Shown: in pieces, positions 34,638-46,547 of the stretch
Numbering within the stretch: the first letter of the stretch is position 1
Layout of the letters: each line of letters begins with the position of its first letter
DNA from: Siphlonurus alternatus
Taxonomy: Eukaryota; Arthropoda; Insecta; Ephemeroptera; Siphlonuridae
Reading direction: 5' to 3'
Assembly (NCBI GenBank): GCA_949825025.1
Contig: OX463788.1
Coordinates: 19,905,799-19,969,798 of the forward strand
Length of the DNA stretch: 64,000 nucleotides
Notes under the pieces: model-generated
What the model saw: the letters and a program-made list of their open reading frames with translations, nothing else
The model's database searches: none
Told to the model about the DNA's origin: nothing
Translations under genes and position numbers: made by a program

Positions 34638-34651
34638 GAAAGTAAAGCTGC

Positions 34652-35537
34652 AAAACGTAAGTTAAGCGATGACTTGTGGCCTACAGAAAACTTTGAAATA
34701 GGTAATTCAAAATTCAGAAGACGAGCTTTACACAACGAAACCCCACCATCTTCAGAATCATCAGATGATGAATATTTTGATGCTCGAGGACCTAACAGGA
34801 AACGTAAAGTAGATGATGTCATATGGTATGATCAGAATTTTGATACAAAACCTCAAAAGGTCAGACGAGTTGTTCAAGAAATTACAGACAATGTTTCATC
34901 ACAGAGTGAAGAAAGTCAGGATGAATATTTAGAACGAAGCAGAAAAAGAAAAAAATATCCCCCTATATGGCACAACCAGAACTTTGATACTAAACCTCCA
35001 AAAGTTAAGCGTGGAGGAAAAGAATTTAACGGCAAAGCATCATCATATAGTGAAGACAGTGAGGATGCATATTTAGAACCAAGCAGGAAAAGAAAATTGA
35101 ATCCTACAATCTGGCACAACCAGGACTTTGATACCAAACCTCCGAAAGTTAGACGTGTTGAAAAGGATTTCAAAAATAGTGACTCAACATATAGTGAAGA
35201 GACTGAGGATGAATATTATGATGCTGAACCATTAAGACGCAAACGTAAGATAGATGATTCCATTTGGAGTAATCAAAATTTTGATACACGACCTCCTAAA
35301 GTAAGAAAATTACAAAATCGTAAAACATTCCCTGTTAATACTAGGAAGCGTAAGTTCTCTGACTCAAGTGATGAAGAGACAGAAGTTAAGAAACCACGTT
35401 TGGATCATAAAGTTCAAACGACCCTACAACCTTTAAAAGTTCTTCAGCCAAGATCAAACAGTATAAAGGCCTCCAAACTAAAGAGATTGCAAAAAGATAA
35501 TCAATATAAGGTTAAGTGGTCAACATTTAAGTTGTGA
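34652..35537 (+). pseudogene. Second half of the split repeat-protein gene (basic/acidic repeats)
   Basis: About 294 codons. Four copies of a block of about 48 residues each end in a tryptophan-led motif such as IWHNQNFDTKPPKVRR. Each is preceded by an acidic serine patch (SEESQDEYLE) and an RKRK cluster. Motif copies start near 34822, 34964, 35108 and 35260. The alternating acidic and nuclear-localisation-like basic segments suggest a nucleic-acid-packing or scaffold role, which is inference. The apparent start upstream (TTG at 34608) lies inside the inserted retroposon, so this is the tail of the gene begun at 33656. The stop TGA overlaps the next ATG. Confidence 0.72.
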
Positions 35538-35866
35538 TGGATAAGAATTTATCAAAAATGTACTTTGATGTACGGCATCCAGCAAGTTACAGTACTGTTG
35601 AGACGAAGGAAGCCTTTATGCTCAAGGAACTACAAAAGGTTTCTGTCAGTGAGATCTATAAAATAGATAAAATACCAGACGAGAAAGGCAAAGGTCGCAG
35701 TCGTCAACTGTTCGTCAAGTGGTTAAGTTATCCTAACAAATTCAACTCCTGGATAAGAGCAAGTGACTTGCAGCAATGGATGATTCTGTTTACCTTACCC
35801 TTCATAGCGAGGGAGACAATTATATATCAAGAAATAATAAACCTGAAATTTTTGAAATACATCTAG
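35537..35866 (+). pseudogene. Integrase remnant: N-terminal tip joined to chromodomain
   Basis: About 109 codons. Residues about 6-22 (SKMYFDVRHPASYSTVE) match the very beginning of Polinton integrases. Residues about 36-80 (VSVSEIYKIDKI, then LFVKWLSYPNKFNSWI) are the chromodomain at the other end of that protein. The whole zinc-binding and DDE catalytic core, some 250 residues in full-length relatives, is missing. The join is in frame and still open, so the product would be a chromodomain peptide without integrase activity. It overlaps the minor capsid start by 91 bp in another frame. I chose ATG 35537 because it overlaps the preceding stop (TGATG). Confidence 0.78.
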
Positions 35867-36516
35867 GACGCTCTTTGCATCTAGACGGTAAATGGGAAGT
35901 TGGAATTGTAGAAATCTTTTATCCTATGTCTTTTCCCATCTTTGACCATTCTGAATCAATTGCTTCGATAGAAGAGGAACTAAACGCTCAGAAAAACTTG
36001 CATTTATTTGAATTAAACCCTGGAGGCACATATATCGGTAATGCTGCTCTCTTCCATACTCTGAGACAAGCCTTTATTACTGTACACAACCACTACGGTC
36101 ATGTGGTGCTGGAAAAAGAAGGTAATTCTACGCTAAATTGTTCATTTAGCAAGAAAATGTTAAATGTTTTGGGTATGGAGGAAATAGCATTTATTAAAAG
36201 CAATAGTTTACATTCGTCAAAAACACTGGACGTCCACCGAGCTATACCTCAACAGATTTTTGTATACACAGATATCATTCATCACCAAATGGTAGGATCA
36301 ACATATGACAAGTTGTTGCGTATTATAAACGTTGATACGACAAATTACCAGCATGGTTGCTCTACATCAGTCACATTTTCTCCTGTACATTACTATCCTG
36401 TTTGTAAGGATAAAATATCCTCTGTCGAGATATATATAAAAGACCGTGGAAACAATTTTGTAACATTCAACCACGAACCATTGACGGTGATACATCATTT
36501 TAGAAGGAATGGCTGA
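35776..36516 (+). CDS. Polinton minor capsid (penton-like) protein
   Basis: 246 residues with an intact frame. The N-terminus MDDSVYLTLHSEG and the segment LDGKWEVGIVEIFYP are characteristic of the single-jelly-roll minor capsid protein of Polintons and adintoviruses, which is predicted to fill the fivefold vertices of the particle. Length is in the usual range. The ATG lies inside the end of the integrase remnant, an arrangement common in these elements. The stop overlaps the next ATG by eight bases. Confidence 0.87.
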   Translation: MDDSVYLTLHSEGDNYISRNNKPEIFEIHLGRSLHLDGKWEVGIVEIFYPMSFPIFDHSESIASIEEELNAQKNLHLFELNPGGTYIGNAALFHTLRQAFITVHNHYGHVVLEKEGNSTLNCSFSKKMLNVLGMEEIAFIKSNSLHSSKTLDVHRAIPQQIFVYTDIIHHQMVGSTYDKLLRIINVDTTNYQHGCSTSVTFSPVHYYPVCKDKISSVEIYIKDRGNNFVTFNHEPLTVIHHFRRNG

Positions 36517-36916
36517 TGCATACACTCAATATTATCTACGACAAGCCAGTGGAAACTATGGCGGGTCGTACAGGGGCTCGTCGCAAAAAGGAGACGGGCT
36601 CGGGTCGTTTTTGGGGGGCTTGTTTCGGCGAATTTTTCCGTTGTTTACTAGTGGAGCTAAGGCAGTGGGTAAGGAAGCGCTGGTTACCGGAGTGAACTTG
36701 CTTCGTGACGTCATCACTGGTAAACCTGCTAAAGACAGTATGAGAGAGCGAATCAGTCAAGCAGGACAAAACCTAACTACTAAAGCTGCTAAAAAGATGG
36801 AATCGATGGTCGGTAATGGGTATAAAAGAAAAAGACTTCATCCAAATGCTCATTCATCAAGTGCTTCTAAAAGGAGGAAGACGTCTAAAAAGCGGAGAAA
36901 GGATATTTTTGACTAA
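36509..36916 (+). CDS. Basic pVI-like Polinton protein
   Basis: 135 residues. A glycine/tyrosine-rich start (MADAYTQYYLRQASGNYGG) is followed by an amphipathic helix region (GSFLGGLFRRIFPLF, residues about 32-46), then a GKEALVTGVNLLRDV helix and a strongly basic tail (KRKR, KRRK, KKRRK). The same order is seen in Polinton proteins compared with adenovirus pVI/pX-type minor proteins: a membrane-active helix plus a DNA-binding tail. The frame is intact. It is squeezed between the minor and major capsid genes with overlapping stop/start codons at both ends. Confidence 0.8.
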   Translation: MADAYTQYYLRQASGNYGGSYRGSSQKGDGLGSFLGGLFRRIFPLFTSGAKAVGKEALVTGVNLLRDVITGKPAKDSMRERISQAGQNLTTKAAKKMESMVGNGYKRKRLHPNAHSSSASKRRKTSKKRRKDIFD

Positions 36917-38223
36917 TGGCTGACAAGGGAGCTGCAATAGAAGGGATGTCTGGAGAGCTTGATATATTTGAGAAACCAATTCTAAAAACAGGTATCATTG
37001 GAGGTAATTGGTATCAGTTTAAACCCACTGCATCAATTTCAGATACTGCTCAAATAGAATTCAATGTTCCTGGAAATGGAGATCAGTATATCGACTTGGC
37101 GCGTACGTTATTCAACGTTAAACTTCAAATCGTTAAGGCTGATGGAACTAAATTTTCAGAGACAGATTCCATTGTGCCAGTAAACAATATCTTTGATACA
37201 ATATTTTCTGATGTGAAAGTAGAATTTAATCAAAAACAAATATTTGATTCTCGTAACATGTACCATTACAAAGCCTACATGGAAGATTTGTTTAATTTTA
37301 ATAGTACAGCCAAGGACACTCATCAAACTGCTTCTCTCTGGTACCAAGATGTTCCTGGTGAGATGGAAGATATGTCCACAGCTTGTGGCTCGCGATTTTT
37401 AGCATGTAAAGCTAGTAAAATTATGGATTTAGCTGGTATGCTTCATTGCGATATGTTCAATTCTCCAAAATATCTACTGAATGAAGTTAATTTACGTTTC
37501 TTGTTTGTTAAAAACAAAGCAGAAATTTGTCTATTAAGAGATAGATCTGTCACCAGTGACGCTAAAATGAAAGTAGTTGATGCAACACTGTGGATACGCA
37601 AAGTGAAAATTAATCCTAGCATATTACTAGCTCATTCCAAAAGTCTCCATCATTTTAGTGCCAAGTACCCATACAAGCGCGTAGAAATGCATAACCACAC
37701 TCTGCCTATAAATTCGCAGCAACAAACTCTTGAAAATTTGTTCCTTGGACGTATACCTAGTCGTCTCATGATTGGCCTTGTATCACATTCTGCATTTAGT
37801 GGCAACTACAAGAAAAATCCATTCAATTTCCAACACTTTGGTTTGAATCAATTATCTCTATTCAAAAATGGAGAACAAATGTTCTGTAGACCATACACTC
37901 CTACCTATGAAGACACAAACCCATCCTTTGCAATTCCTTACCTACAGTCATTCATAAACACGGGGAACCACCTTGGTGATGATGGTTATTGTGTTAGCAT
38001 GCCAGATTGGCCCAAAGGATTTTGCATCTACCCGTTTGATCTAACACCTGACTTGTCTGCCCATGAGCAGCATTGGTGTGTGCAAGAACAGGGGAATGTG
38101 CGGTTGGAACTCGGGTTTGACAAGGCTTTAACTGAGGCTGTTACAGTCATCATTTATGCAGAATTTAGAGAAGTCTTAGAAATCAATAGAAATAGAGAGT
38201 GCTCAATGGAGTACTGTAGATAA
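36916..38223 (+). CDS. Polinton major capsid protein (double jelly-roll)
   Basis: 435 residues, intact from ATG to TAA. Recognisable blocks include ELDIFEKPILKTGI at the start, SDTAQIEFNVPGNGDQYIDL, IVPVNNIFDTIFSDVKVEFN and a C-terminal HWCVQEQGNVRLELGFDKAL. These are the conserved features of the Polinton/adintovirus hexon-like protein, whose double jelly-roll trimers build the icosahedral shell. Start and stop both overlap neighbouring genes (TAATG). The open frame, while the integrase core is gone, suggests either recent insertion or past selection. Confidence 0.93.
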   Translation: MADKGAAIEGMSGELDIFEKPILKTGIIGGNWYQFKPTASISDTAQIEFNVPGNGDQYIDLARTLFNVKLQIVKADGTKFSETDSIVPVNNIFDTIFSDVKVEFNQKQIFDSRNMYHYKAYMEDLFNFNSTAKDTHQTASLWYQDVPGEMEDMSTACGSRFLACKASKIMDLAGMLHCDMFNSPKYLLNEVNLRFLFVKNKAEICLLRDRSVTSDAKMKVVDATLWIRKVKINPSILLAHSKSLHHFSAKYPYKRVEMHNHTLPINSQQQTLENLFLGRIPSRLMIGLVSHSAFSGNYKKNPFNFQHFGLNQLSLFKNGEQMFCRPYTPTYEDTNPSFAIPYLQSFINTGNHLGDDGYCVSMPDWPKGFCIYPFDLTPDLSAHEQHWCVQEQGNVRLELGFDKALTEAVTVIIYAEFREVLEINRNRECSMEYCR

Positions 38224-38264
38224 TGTATAAAAGTATTTGTCTTGTCATATTTTACATTAGTACA

Positions 38265-38482
38265 ATGGATGCTAAGCAATTGATACGTTCATTGTGTCAC
38301 GTGAACAATAATCAACATGGCAAGAGTTTTACTGTTGGGGTTTATGCTGCTGATACTTTACCTACGGTTTTCAAACGACCTGCGGCCTTTATTGCAAATA
38401 CTGACGAATATGAAAAACCTGGAACCCACTGGATTGCGTTATTTTTTCTTAAATATGGGAAACCTGAATATTTCGATAGTTA
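38265..38482 (+). pseudogene. Adenain-type maturation protease, N-terminal part
   Basis: From ATG 38265 the frame encodes the first 72 residues of a cysteine protease of the adenovirus-protease family (C5), which in Polintons is taken to mature capsid proteins. The catalytic histidine lies in KPGTHWIALFF (His55). The acidic partner lies in YFDS (Asp71). The coding sequence is cut at TA 38481-38482 by a 2.1 kb transposon. Translation would add about a dozen foreign residues and stop at 38517-38519. The rest of the gene resumes at 40589. Confidence 0.88.
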
Positions 38483-38577
38483 CCCTTGTCCAAAAAATCC
38501 GCAGTGGTCAAGCGTTTGACCACTGCTTAGTGGTAGATTGGCCAGTGGTCATGGTCAGGGATTAAGTGGTCAATTCT

Positions 38578-38770
38578 AGTGGTCACCCTAGTGGTCACCC
38601 TAGTGGTCACCCTAGTGGTCACCCTAGTGGTCACCCTAGTGGTCACCCTAGTGGTCACCCTAGTGGTCACCCTAGTGGTCAATTCTAGTGGTCACTCTAG
38701 TGGTCAATTCTAGTGGTCACTCTAGTGGTCAATTCTAGTGGTCACGCTCTAGTGGTAGCGCCGTGGTCTA
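38578..38770. repeat. 12-bp tandem array CACCCTAGTGGT
   Basis: About nine exact copies of a 12-bp unit (AGTGGTCACCCT) are followed by variants (AGTGGTCAATTCT, AGTGGTCACTCT). This is the left subterminal array of the 2.1 kb element. Confidence 0.95.
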
Positions 38771-39480
38771 GTGGTCAAAAAATCGTTAGTAGATGGTAAT
38801 CACACGCCGTATATCACGAAGCAGTTAGCACTTTCTTCAGCCTCAGACAGTGGAAAAAATAGCTACAACATGTAATAAAATTATTATTTCACATTTCTAC
38901 CTTGAATAAGTAAATTATTTCACTTAATTCAAGGTAAAAATGATACATATATTATACATGCGTGTGTACAAGAAAACGACAAAAAGGCATGCACTGAGAG
39001 AGAATTGTTCATTTTTATTATTATAACATTAATAAAATTACAATACAAAAGAAATATAATAATAATTATAAAGCATGCAAGTTTTTGAAGAATAATTACC
39101 AACCAGCGAGATATATGTTCCGGCGATATTTTTGTCATGTCCCAAAGGAAGCCGACAATCATTGACTGTTAAAGGCTACCTGGAACAAATTATTCAACAC
39201 AAAGTAACGAGAACTTAACAAAAGAACATTTCATAACACGTTTTATGTACTAAAAAGGTACTTATCTGACATAAAACAGCTTGATAATACGTTTTTCAGA
39301 GCTCGCACTTTGCTCGACCTCGTGTGCGACGCCATGATGTTTCTTTATCACGTGACGTTGCGCATGCGCTCTAGAGTGACCACTGAGCTCAGTGGTAAAA
39401 AATCTGACCACTAGATAATTAAGTGGTCAATTTTTTTTTATTTTATTGACAACGGATATATTTATATGGTGCGGCCACGG

Positions 39481-39685
39481 CAGGCGCGAATCCAGGGGGG
39501 GGGTGCCCCTCCCCCCAAAATTTTGGATTTAACATGGGCAATATAGGCGTTTCCCCCACTTAAATTTTTTTAACATTTTCGGTAGCCTGGCCCCGGCCCC
39601 TCTTCCAAATTTTGCAGCCGCCCCCGCCCTGCCCCCGCCTCCCCCCCCCCCTGCCCCAAATTTTTTTCTGGATCTGATGCGCCTG
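39481..39685. mobile_element. hAT-type MITE nested in the 2.1 kb element
   Basis: Left end CAGGCGCGAATCCAG, right end CTGGATCTGATGCGCCTG, with G and C homopolymers and the conserved AACATGGGCAATATAGGCGT core. Same family as 11040 and 28427. Confidence 0.78.
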
Positions 39686-39687
39686 TT

Positions 39688-39760
39688 ACGCGTTAGAGGT
39701 GATCGAGACTGAGGGAACCGTGGAAATCCTCAGTTAATCAGGACGGTCAGTGCAGTATGT
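39688..39760 (-). mobile_element. SINE body fragment
   Basis: On the minus strand it reads CTGAGGATTTCCACGGTTCC, then CTCAGTCTCGATC, the shared body block of the 5S-headed SINEs. Confidence 0.6.
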
Positions 39761-39837
39761 ATTATTTGCAAGCCATGAAACTCCGTACCCCAACAATTAA
39801 TAAGTAATAAAAATATTACACACCTCTTATCACTAAC

Positions 39838-40545
39838 ACTCTGACCACTACCACTTGGTCTGACCACTACCACTAGATCTGACCACTACCACTTAGGTCC
39901 TACCACTTAGTCTAGTGGTCCTACCACTAAGGCTACCGCCACTTAGTCTGACCACTACCACTTAGGTCCTACCACTTAGTCTAGTGGTCCTACCACTAAG
40001 GCTACCACTTGATGTGACCACTACCACTAGATCTGACCACTTAGTCTGACCACTACCACTAGATCTGACCACTACCACTTAGGTCCTACCACTTAGTCTG
40101 ACCACTACCACTAGATCTGACCACTACCACTTAGGTCCTACCACTTAGTCTAGTGGTCCTACCACTAAGGCTACCACTTGATGTGACCACTACCACTAGA
40201 TCTGACCACTACCACTTAGGTCCTACCACTTAATCTGACCACTACCACTAGATCTGACCACTACCACTTAGGTCCTACCACTTAGTCTAGTGGTCCTACC
40301 ACTAAAGCTACCACTTGGTGTGACCACTACCACTAGATCTGACCACTACCACTTAGGTCCTACCACTTAGTCTAGTGGTCCTACCACTTAGTCTAGTGGT
40401 CCTACCACTAAGGCTACCACATGGTCTGACCACTACCACTAGGCTCTACCACTAGATTTAGTGGTCCTACCACTAAATTTAGTGGTCCTACCACTAAATC
40501 TAGTGGTCTGACCACTAAATCTAGTGGTCTGACCACTCATTTTAG
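39838..40545. repeat. Complex AGTGGTC/GACCACT satellite array
   Basis: Built from short words such as GACCACTACCACTAGATCT, ACTTAGGTCCTACC and AGTCTAGTGGTCCTACCACT in higher-order repetition. It forms the right subterminal array of the 2.1 kb element and contains many internal palindromes. Confidence 0.95.
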
Positions 40546-40588
40546 GTGGTCAAATCATGACCACTACTCTAATTTTTGGACAAGGGTA

Positions 40589-40871
40589 TGGATTAACACC
40601 ATTGATCGATCATCATATAGAATTTTTGTCGAGGTATCCATCTTGGAATTTTAATCAAGTAGAGTTGCAAGACTTGACATCCAATGTTTGTGGCCAGTAT
40701 TGCTTGCTGTATTTATCTGCAAGAATGAATGGTACTTCAATGAAAAGATTTCTGTCTGTATTTAGTACGGATTATATTCAAAACGACGAGTTGGTAAGGT
40801 CATTGGTGAAGAAAAGGTTCAAAAACGTAAAGCATACCTCTGGAGGACAACACTGTTGCTCTTTGCAGTAA
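40589..40871 (+). pseudogene. Adenain-type maturation protease, C-terminal part
   Basis: About 94 codons continuing the frame broken at 38482. It holds LTPLIDHHIEFL and the catalytic centre block LTSNVCGQYCLLYL, in which the first Cys is the nucleophile and the Gln seven residues upstream would form the oxyanion hole (family C5 pattern). The piece ends at TAA 40869-40871. No damage other than the transposon insertion is visible. Any downstream ATG start in the transposon (40557) would produce a piece without the histidine and therefore no protease activity. Confidence 0.88.
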
Positions 40872-41093
40872 TACATATATGACAGAAAATATATATACAT
40901 ATAAATATAAAAAACGAAAAAAAAAATATTATAAAAAATGTAAAAAAAATTAAAAAAAATATATAAAATTAAAAAAAATATATATAAATAATGTAGAAAA
41001 AAATTAAAAAAATATATAAAATTAAAAAAAAATATATAAATAATTAAAACATGGAATAAATTATAAAATATATATACATACATATAGATTTAG
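40872..41093. other. A/T-rich spacer before the right TIR
   Basis: Repeats of ATTAAAAAAAATATATAAA-type sequence without coding content. It may provide polyadenylation signals for the capsid block. Confidence 0.6.
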
Positions 41094-42324
<1,231 letters not shown>

Positions 42325-42330
42325 ATGCAG
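42325..42330. other. Polinton target-site duplication, right (ATGCAG)
   Basis: Matches 29720-29725. Confidence 0.92.
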
Positions 42331-43540
42331 TATTAATGAATATTACGAATAATAATTAAAAACTATGAATACAGTTAAACAAGCCTTAGATTACGCCTGA
42401 GATCACAGACTAGACGTCGCCAAGGCGTAGTAATCTTAATTTTTTAAAAATGTCCCACAACAAGGTTATTTTAAACTATGGAATTTTTTAAAAATATTAC
42501 ATGCTTCTATAATATGTATAACTATTGGAAAAAAGTAAAAAAAAGTAAGTTTAATTTGATTTCAAAATCGCGTCGCCACCACTTCGACCACTTTGCACCT
42601 CTTCCAGACGAAAGCCTGGGGCCAGTGGGGCCGCATGGAGCCGCTGTTGTGACAACACGTCGACACCAAAAATGCTAAAAACTTGAAAAAAAGTGGTGAA
42701 ATTAAAAAAAATAGGCACCCTTACGCATTTAAAAGTAACATTCTGGATTTATTATAGCTTCTGGAGGCGTATATAGACGTATATTCCGATCTGTCTTTTA
42801 TTTTAAAACGAACGCCTTTTTTCAGCTCAGCTGATCGGTTTAGTTCGATTCGGTTCGATTTAATTAATCGATTTCGAGCTCCTGTGACGTCACATTAACA
42901 AAAATCATGGCAGCGTGCCTTTTCTGTTCTGGTTTTAAAGTTCGCTAAATTAATGAACATTAAACCATGATTTCAGTACTAATAATAGGTTAAAAGTGTA
43001 TTAGATACTTGGGATGGCCGCTAGGCAAGTGGATTGCCGCGCCCACGGCCGTGGCGTTCTCATAAACCGGCAAACTAAACTAGGGATGTGATGTTTTTTT
43101 CTAATCGAGCGCCTATCGTTAAAAAATGAAGATCGTAACGCAAAACGGTACTATTTTCTATTCAAAATGTCTTTCATACGTAAACTAAGGTTTGTGATAC
43201 TGTATATATATATAATATATTAGAGGTGATATATAAAAATGCTGAAGTGCAATTTAATAAAATGTTATACAACAAGAAACTTTTAAAGGTATATTATAAT
43301 GTATGTAAACATGTTTATTTATTTGATAATTAATATATTTTATTAATCTCATTATTGTTAAACTAAGAGGATTATAATATCATACAGAAGCCATCAGCTA
43401 GTCAGGGACATATTCTATTATATATATATACAGCAATTAATTAAGGCAGCCGGGGCCATCTATAGAGAAAGGGGAACGCGCGGAGGGCTGATGCATGAGG
43501 CCACTTTCCATCGTTCCATAATTTAACTTCCATATATAAT

Positions 43541-43574
<34 letters not shown>

Positions 43575-44437
43575 GTTATACTAAGTAACTATACTTAGTA
43601 TAGTTACTTAGTATAGTAACGTTAGTATATCATTCATGCATGATGGGCACAAAAAAACTGCATATAGAGCTGGATGGCTCGGGCTGGCTATGCAAACCAT
43701 ATTAAATACTTAGTTACTTAGTATAACTATACTATACTAAGTAGCGTTTGCTTGGCTTTGTTGTTGTTTACATTCAGCAGTAGGTACTGAGAGAGGGAAC
43801 TGGAATCACTTAATTTATTCCTCCTAATTTAACATATTTTAATTTTTTTTAACAATAATATATACGTAAGAAATAAATATACATAACTTGAACATATACA
43901 TTTTTTTTATTTTACCTAGTTTCTTTATCATTACTTTTTGTTGTTCCGTTTCCCCCTCGTATTCAAAAGTCCGCGGGGAAAGCAATGGCCGGTGATTGGC
44001 TGATTTTTTTTAAGAATATTAGGGTCAATATCAGTGCATAAGTGTCGTAAAATGGTCATTATTGACGTGAAATTTGTAGTCGATTTACATTTTATTCAAT
44101 GATTTATTGTATTTTTCACAGATATCATTGGCAAATATTGTATTTTTTTCCATTTACTTGACATTTCAATCTATCAAATAAAATAATTGTCAAATGTACC
44201 ACGATTGTCATATCGCAGAAAATAAATAGTTTTTGGTATGCTACTACCATGTTAAATAGGTGCTTTTTGCCTACATTCACGTGACGTCATATTTTTGTGA
44301 CGTATGGTGAAAGACCCGTATACTTACAAAACGTGTGAAAAAGCTTTCTGAAATAGCCACCAGTAGCGCGTCGATCGTTATTCTGTGCCGTGATGGGTGC
44401 TGCATTGCCGGTTCTTACCGCGCTAGACCGCGCCGTG
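42331..44437. other. Unannotated DNA between Polinton and the 6 kb element
   Basis: No gene recognised. Around 43572-43745 repeated TATACTAAGTAACTATAC/GTATAGTTACTTAGTATA words form nested palindromes. A TA run precedes them at about 43537-43575. Confidence 0.55.
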
Positions 44438-45261
44438 CCCCTACGAAAATTCAGATCCAAGTTAGACCCAGACTGGATCTAGTGTAGGTCTAATGGAGCT
44501 CATTAGGTCTAGAGTAGACCCAGTCCAGGTCCAGACTGGTCTAGTCTAGACCTGGACCAGGTCCAGACTGGTCTAGTCTAGACCTGGACCAGGTCCAGAC
44601 TGGTCTAGTCTAGACCTGCACCAGGTCCAGACTGGTCTAGTCTAGACCTGGACCAGGTCCAGACCAGTCTAGTCTAGACCTGGATCAGGTCCAGACCGTC
44701 TAGTCTTTTAGACCTGGACGAGGTCCAGACTGTCTAATAGTCTAGACCTGGTCCAAGCCCAGACCGTCTAGTCTAGAGCTGGTCCAGACCATCTAGTCTA
44801 GAGTTGGTCCAGACCATCTAGTCTAGAGCTGGTCCTGGTCCAGACCGTCTAGTCTAGAGAGCTGGTCCAGGTCCAGACCGTCTATAGTCCGTCTAGACCT
44901 GTACCAAAAACAAATTCAGTCAGTCCAGAGAACACACCCGCCCTGATCCCGGCCATCATGCAGTCATCTACAACATACCCATGGAACGGAAGGGGGGGGG
45001 GGGGGGAGGGCGTAGGAAAAAATTAAATTTTTGAACAAAAAAAAAAAATGAAACCATTTGTCCTACAGTTAATAAATAATTGGAACATTTTGACATTTTC
45101 TGGGGGAGGGATTCGAGATCGAGGGATGAGGGAACACGATGCATGACTTAATAGTATCATATAATATATAACTTTAAAATCGTACTTAAGAAATAAAAAA
45201 AAATTTAATACTTCAAATTTATTATTTCCAATTTAAAAAAATTTGAAGTCAGTTAAAGTTG

Positions 45262-45269
45262 ATAAATAA

Positions 45270-45300
<31 letters not shown>

Positions 45301-45435
45301 AAATAAATAAATAAATAAATAAATTTATAAATTAAGAAATTAAGAAATATATAAATAAATAAATAAACATTTCTATTTATAAATAAAAATAAACAAATAA
45401 ATAAATAAATTAATAAATAAAAATATAAATAAAAG
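45262..45435. repeat. (TAAA)n microsatellite, imperfect
   Basis: Tracts of AAAT tetranucleotides with interruptions. The long frame on the minus strand (LFIYLFIY-type) is a repeat artefact. Confidence 0.9.
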
Positions 45436-46547
45436 AGATATAAAATATAATATAAATATATAATTATGTAAATGAATAGAGACTGAACTTTCGTCGTGAA
45501 GTTAAATTTGTAAAAAAAAGGCGCGTTTCCACCATCAATGCCCATCATGCATTGCGCCAAGGACTGAGCCTCCCATTGCGCCATCTTGTTTTGAAATTTG
45601 TACCGGTCGCTGCTGTGGTCGCTGCTAGCTTGTGGTGTTGTGATAGAAATAAATTGTTTTGTGTAATATTTGACGTATTAAACTGGTATATTTCAATCTC
45701 ATCGGCATGTAATCTATTATAAGGTAAGATAATTGTTGTATTAAGTCCGTATGTTAACTATCAGGGTTAAATCTGATTCGAATATTTTTCTGTTCCTGAT
45801 GCTGCTGTCCAAGTGGCATTTTTCCTCTAACAGGCCCTACGCTGCCAAGGTTTTGAATATTTGTATTTGGGAACGAAATGCTAATCCTCATCCCACTGAT
45901 AACATATACCGGTAAGATAATATGGTCAGAGGTAACGTTCTTTTAAATATTAAGGCCTGATATTTGTAGAGTACTGCACTGTATGCATATTATGTGTTCG
46001 AGCCTAATAACTATGATATGCATACTGTAATTACTGTATCAAACCGGTATATATGCATATTGTACTTTAATATTACAGTATGCATACACAATACTCTCTG
46101 CATTATGCCTCTTTTTATTGCCATAAAAGAGCTTTCACATATGCATACTGCATGCAACCTCGTAATTTGCCACGGCTTTCCGCAGAAAAATTGCCTCATC
46201 TTCTTTTGGATCAAAATTTATAAGGCATTAATTCTGGGTTAATTCTGCAGCATTTTTCGATTATTTGTATGTGATTTTTTATATGTGTGCATGTTATTTT
46301 TTAGTTTTGTATAATATATATGCATATCCTGTAGTGTTTTTCTTTCATTCTCTTACTTATACTGTACTGAGTATGCATAAATATTAATACTGTGCATTGG
46401 CCAGGGTTTTTAGTGTAAAGAACTATCTATATAGAGTTTATTTTGCTCACATTACCAGTCTTTTCTCTTTGTTTAGCATGTATAAGAACATGTGTATAAT
46501 TCATTATTCATATAATTCATTACATACTGTTTCAACTTCAACGTAGA
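45436..46547. other. Interior of the 6 kb element, no gene recognised
   Basis: Moderately A/T-rich unique sequence with frequent TATGCATA words (46000-46400). Nothing matches a protein I know. Confidence 0.5.

Larger units (their letters stand above)
38483..40586. mobile_element. 2.1 kb transposon inside the protease gene, TSD TA
   Basis: Ends CCCTTGTCCAAAAAAT and, reversed, CCCTTGTCCAAAAAT. TA is present on both sides (38481-38482 and 40587-40588). Taking out the element with one TA leaves an uninterrupted protease frame. Behind both ends are arrays of the word AGTGGTC: a 12-bp unit on the left (38578-38680) and a longer complex unit on the right (39838-40540). The interior holds a hAT MITE (39481-39685) and a SINE piece (39688-39760). 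No transposase seen. Confidence 0.93.

Noticed and set aside
34089..34640. Possible intron joining the two halves of the Polinton repeat-protein gene
   Set aside because: A GT/AG choice at the repeated GAAAGTAAAGC would put the downstream part out of frame. The long direct repeat plus (AAG)n tail fits a retroposon better.
38578..40545. CRISPR-like or centromeric array
   Set aside because: Repeats are short, contiguous and without unique spacers, and they lie just inside the ends of a TA-flanked transposon in a eukaryotic sequence.
40557..40588. Alternative protease start inside the transposon
   Set aside because: The ATG belongs to the inserted element, and the product would lack the catalytic His and Asp.
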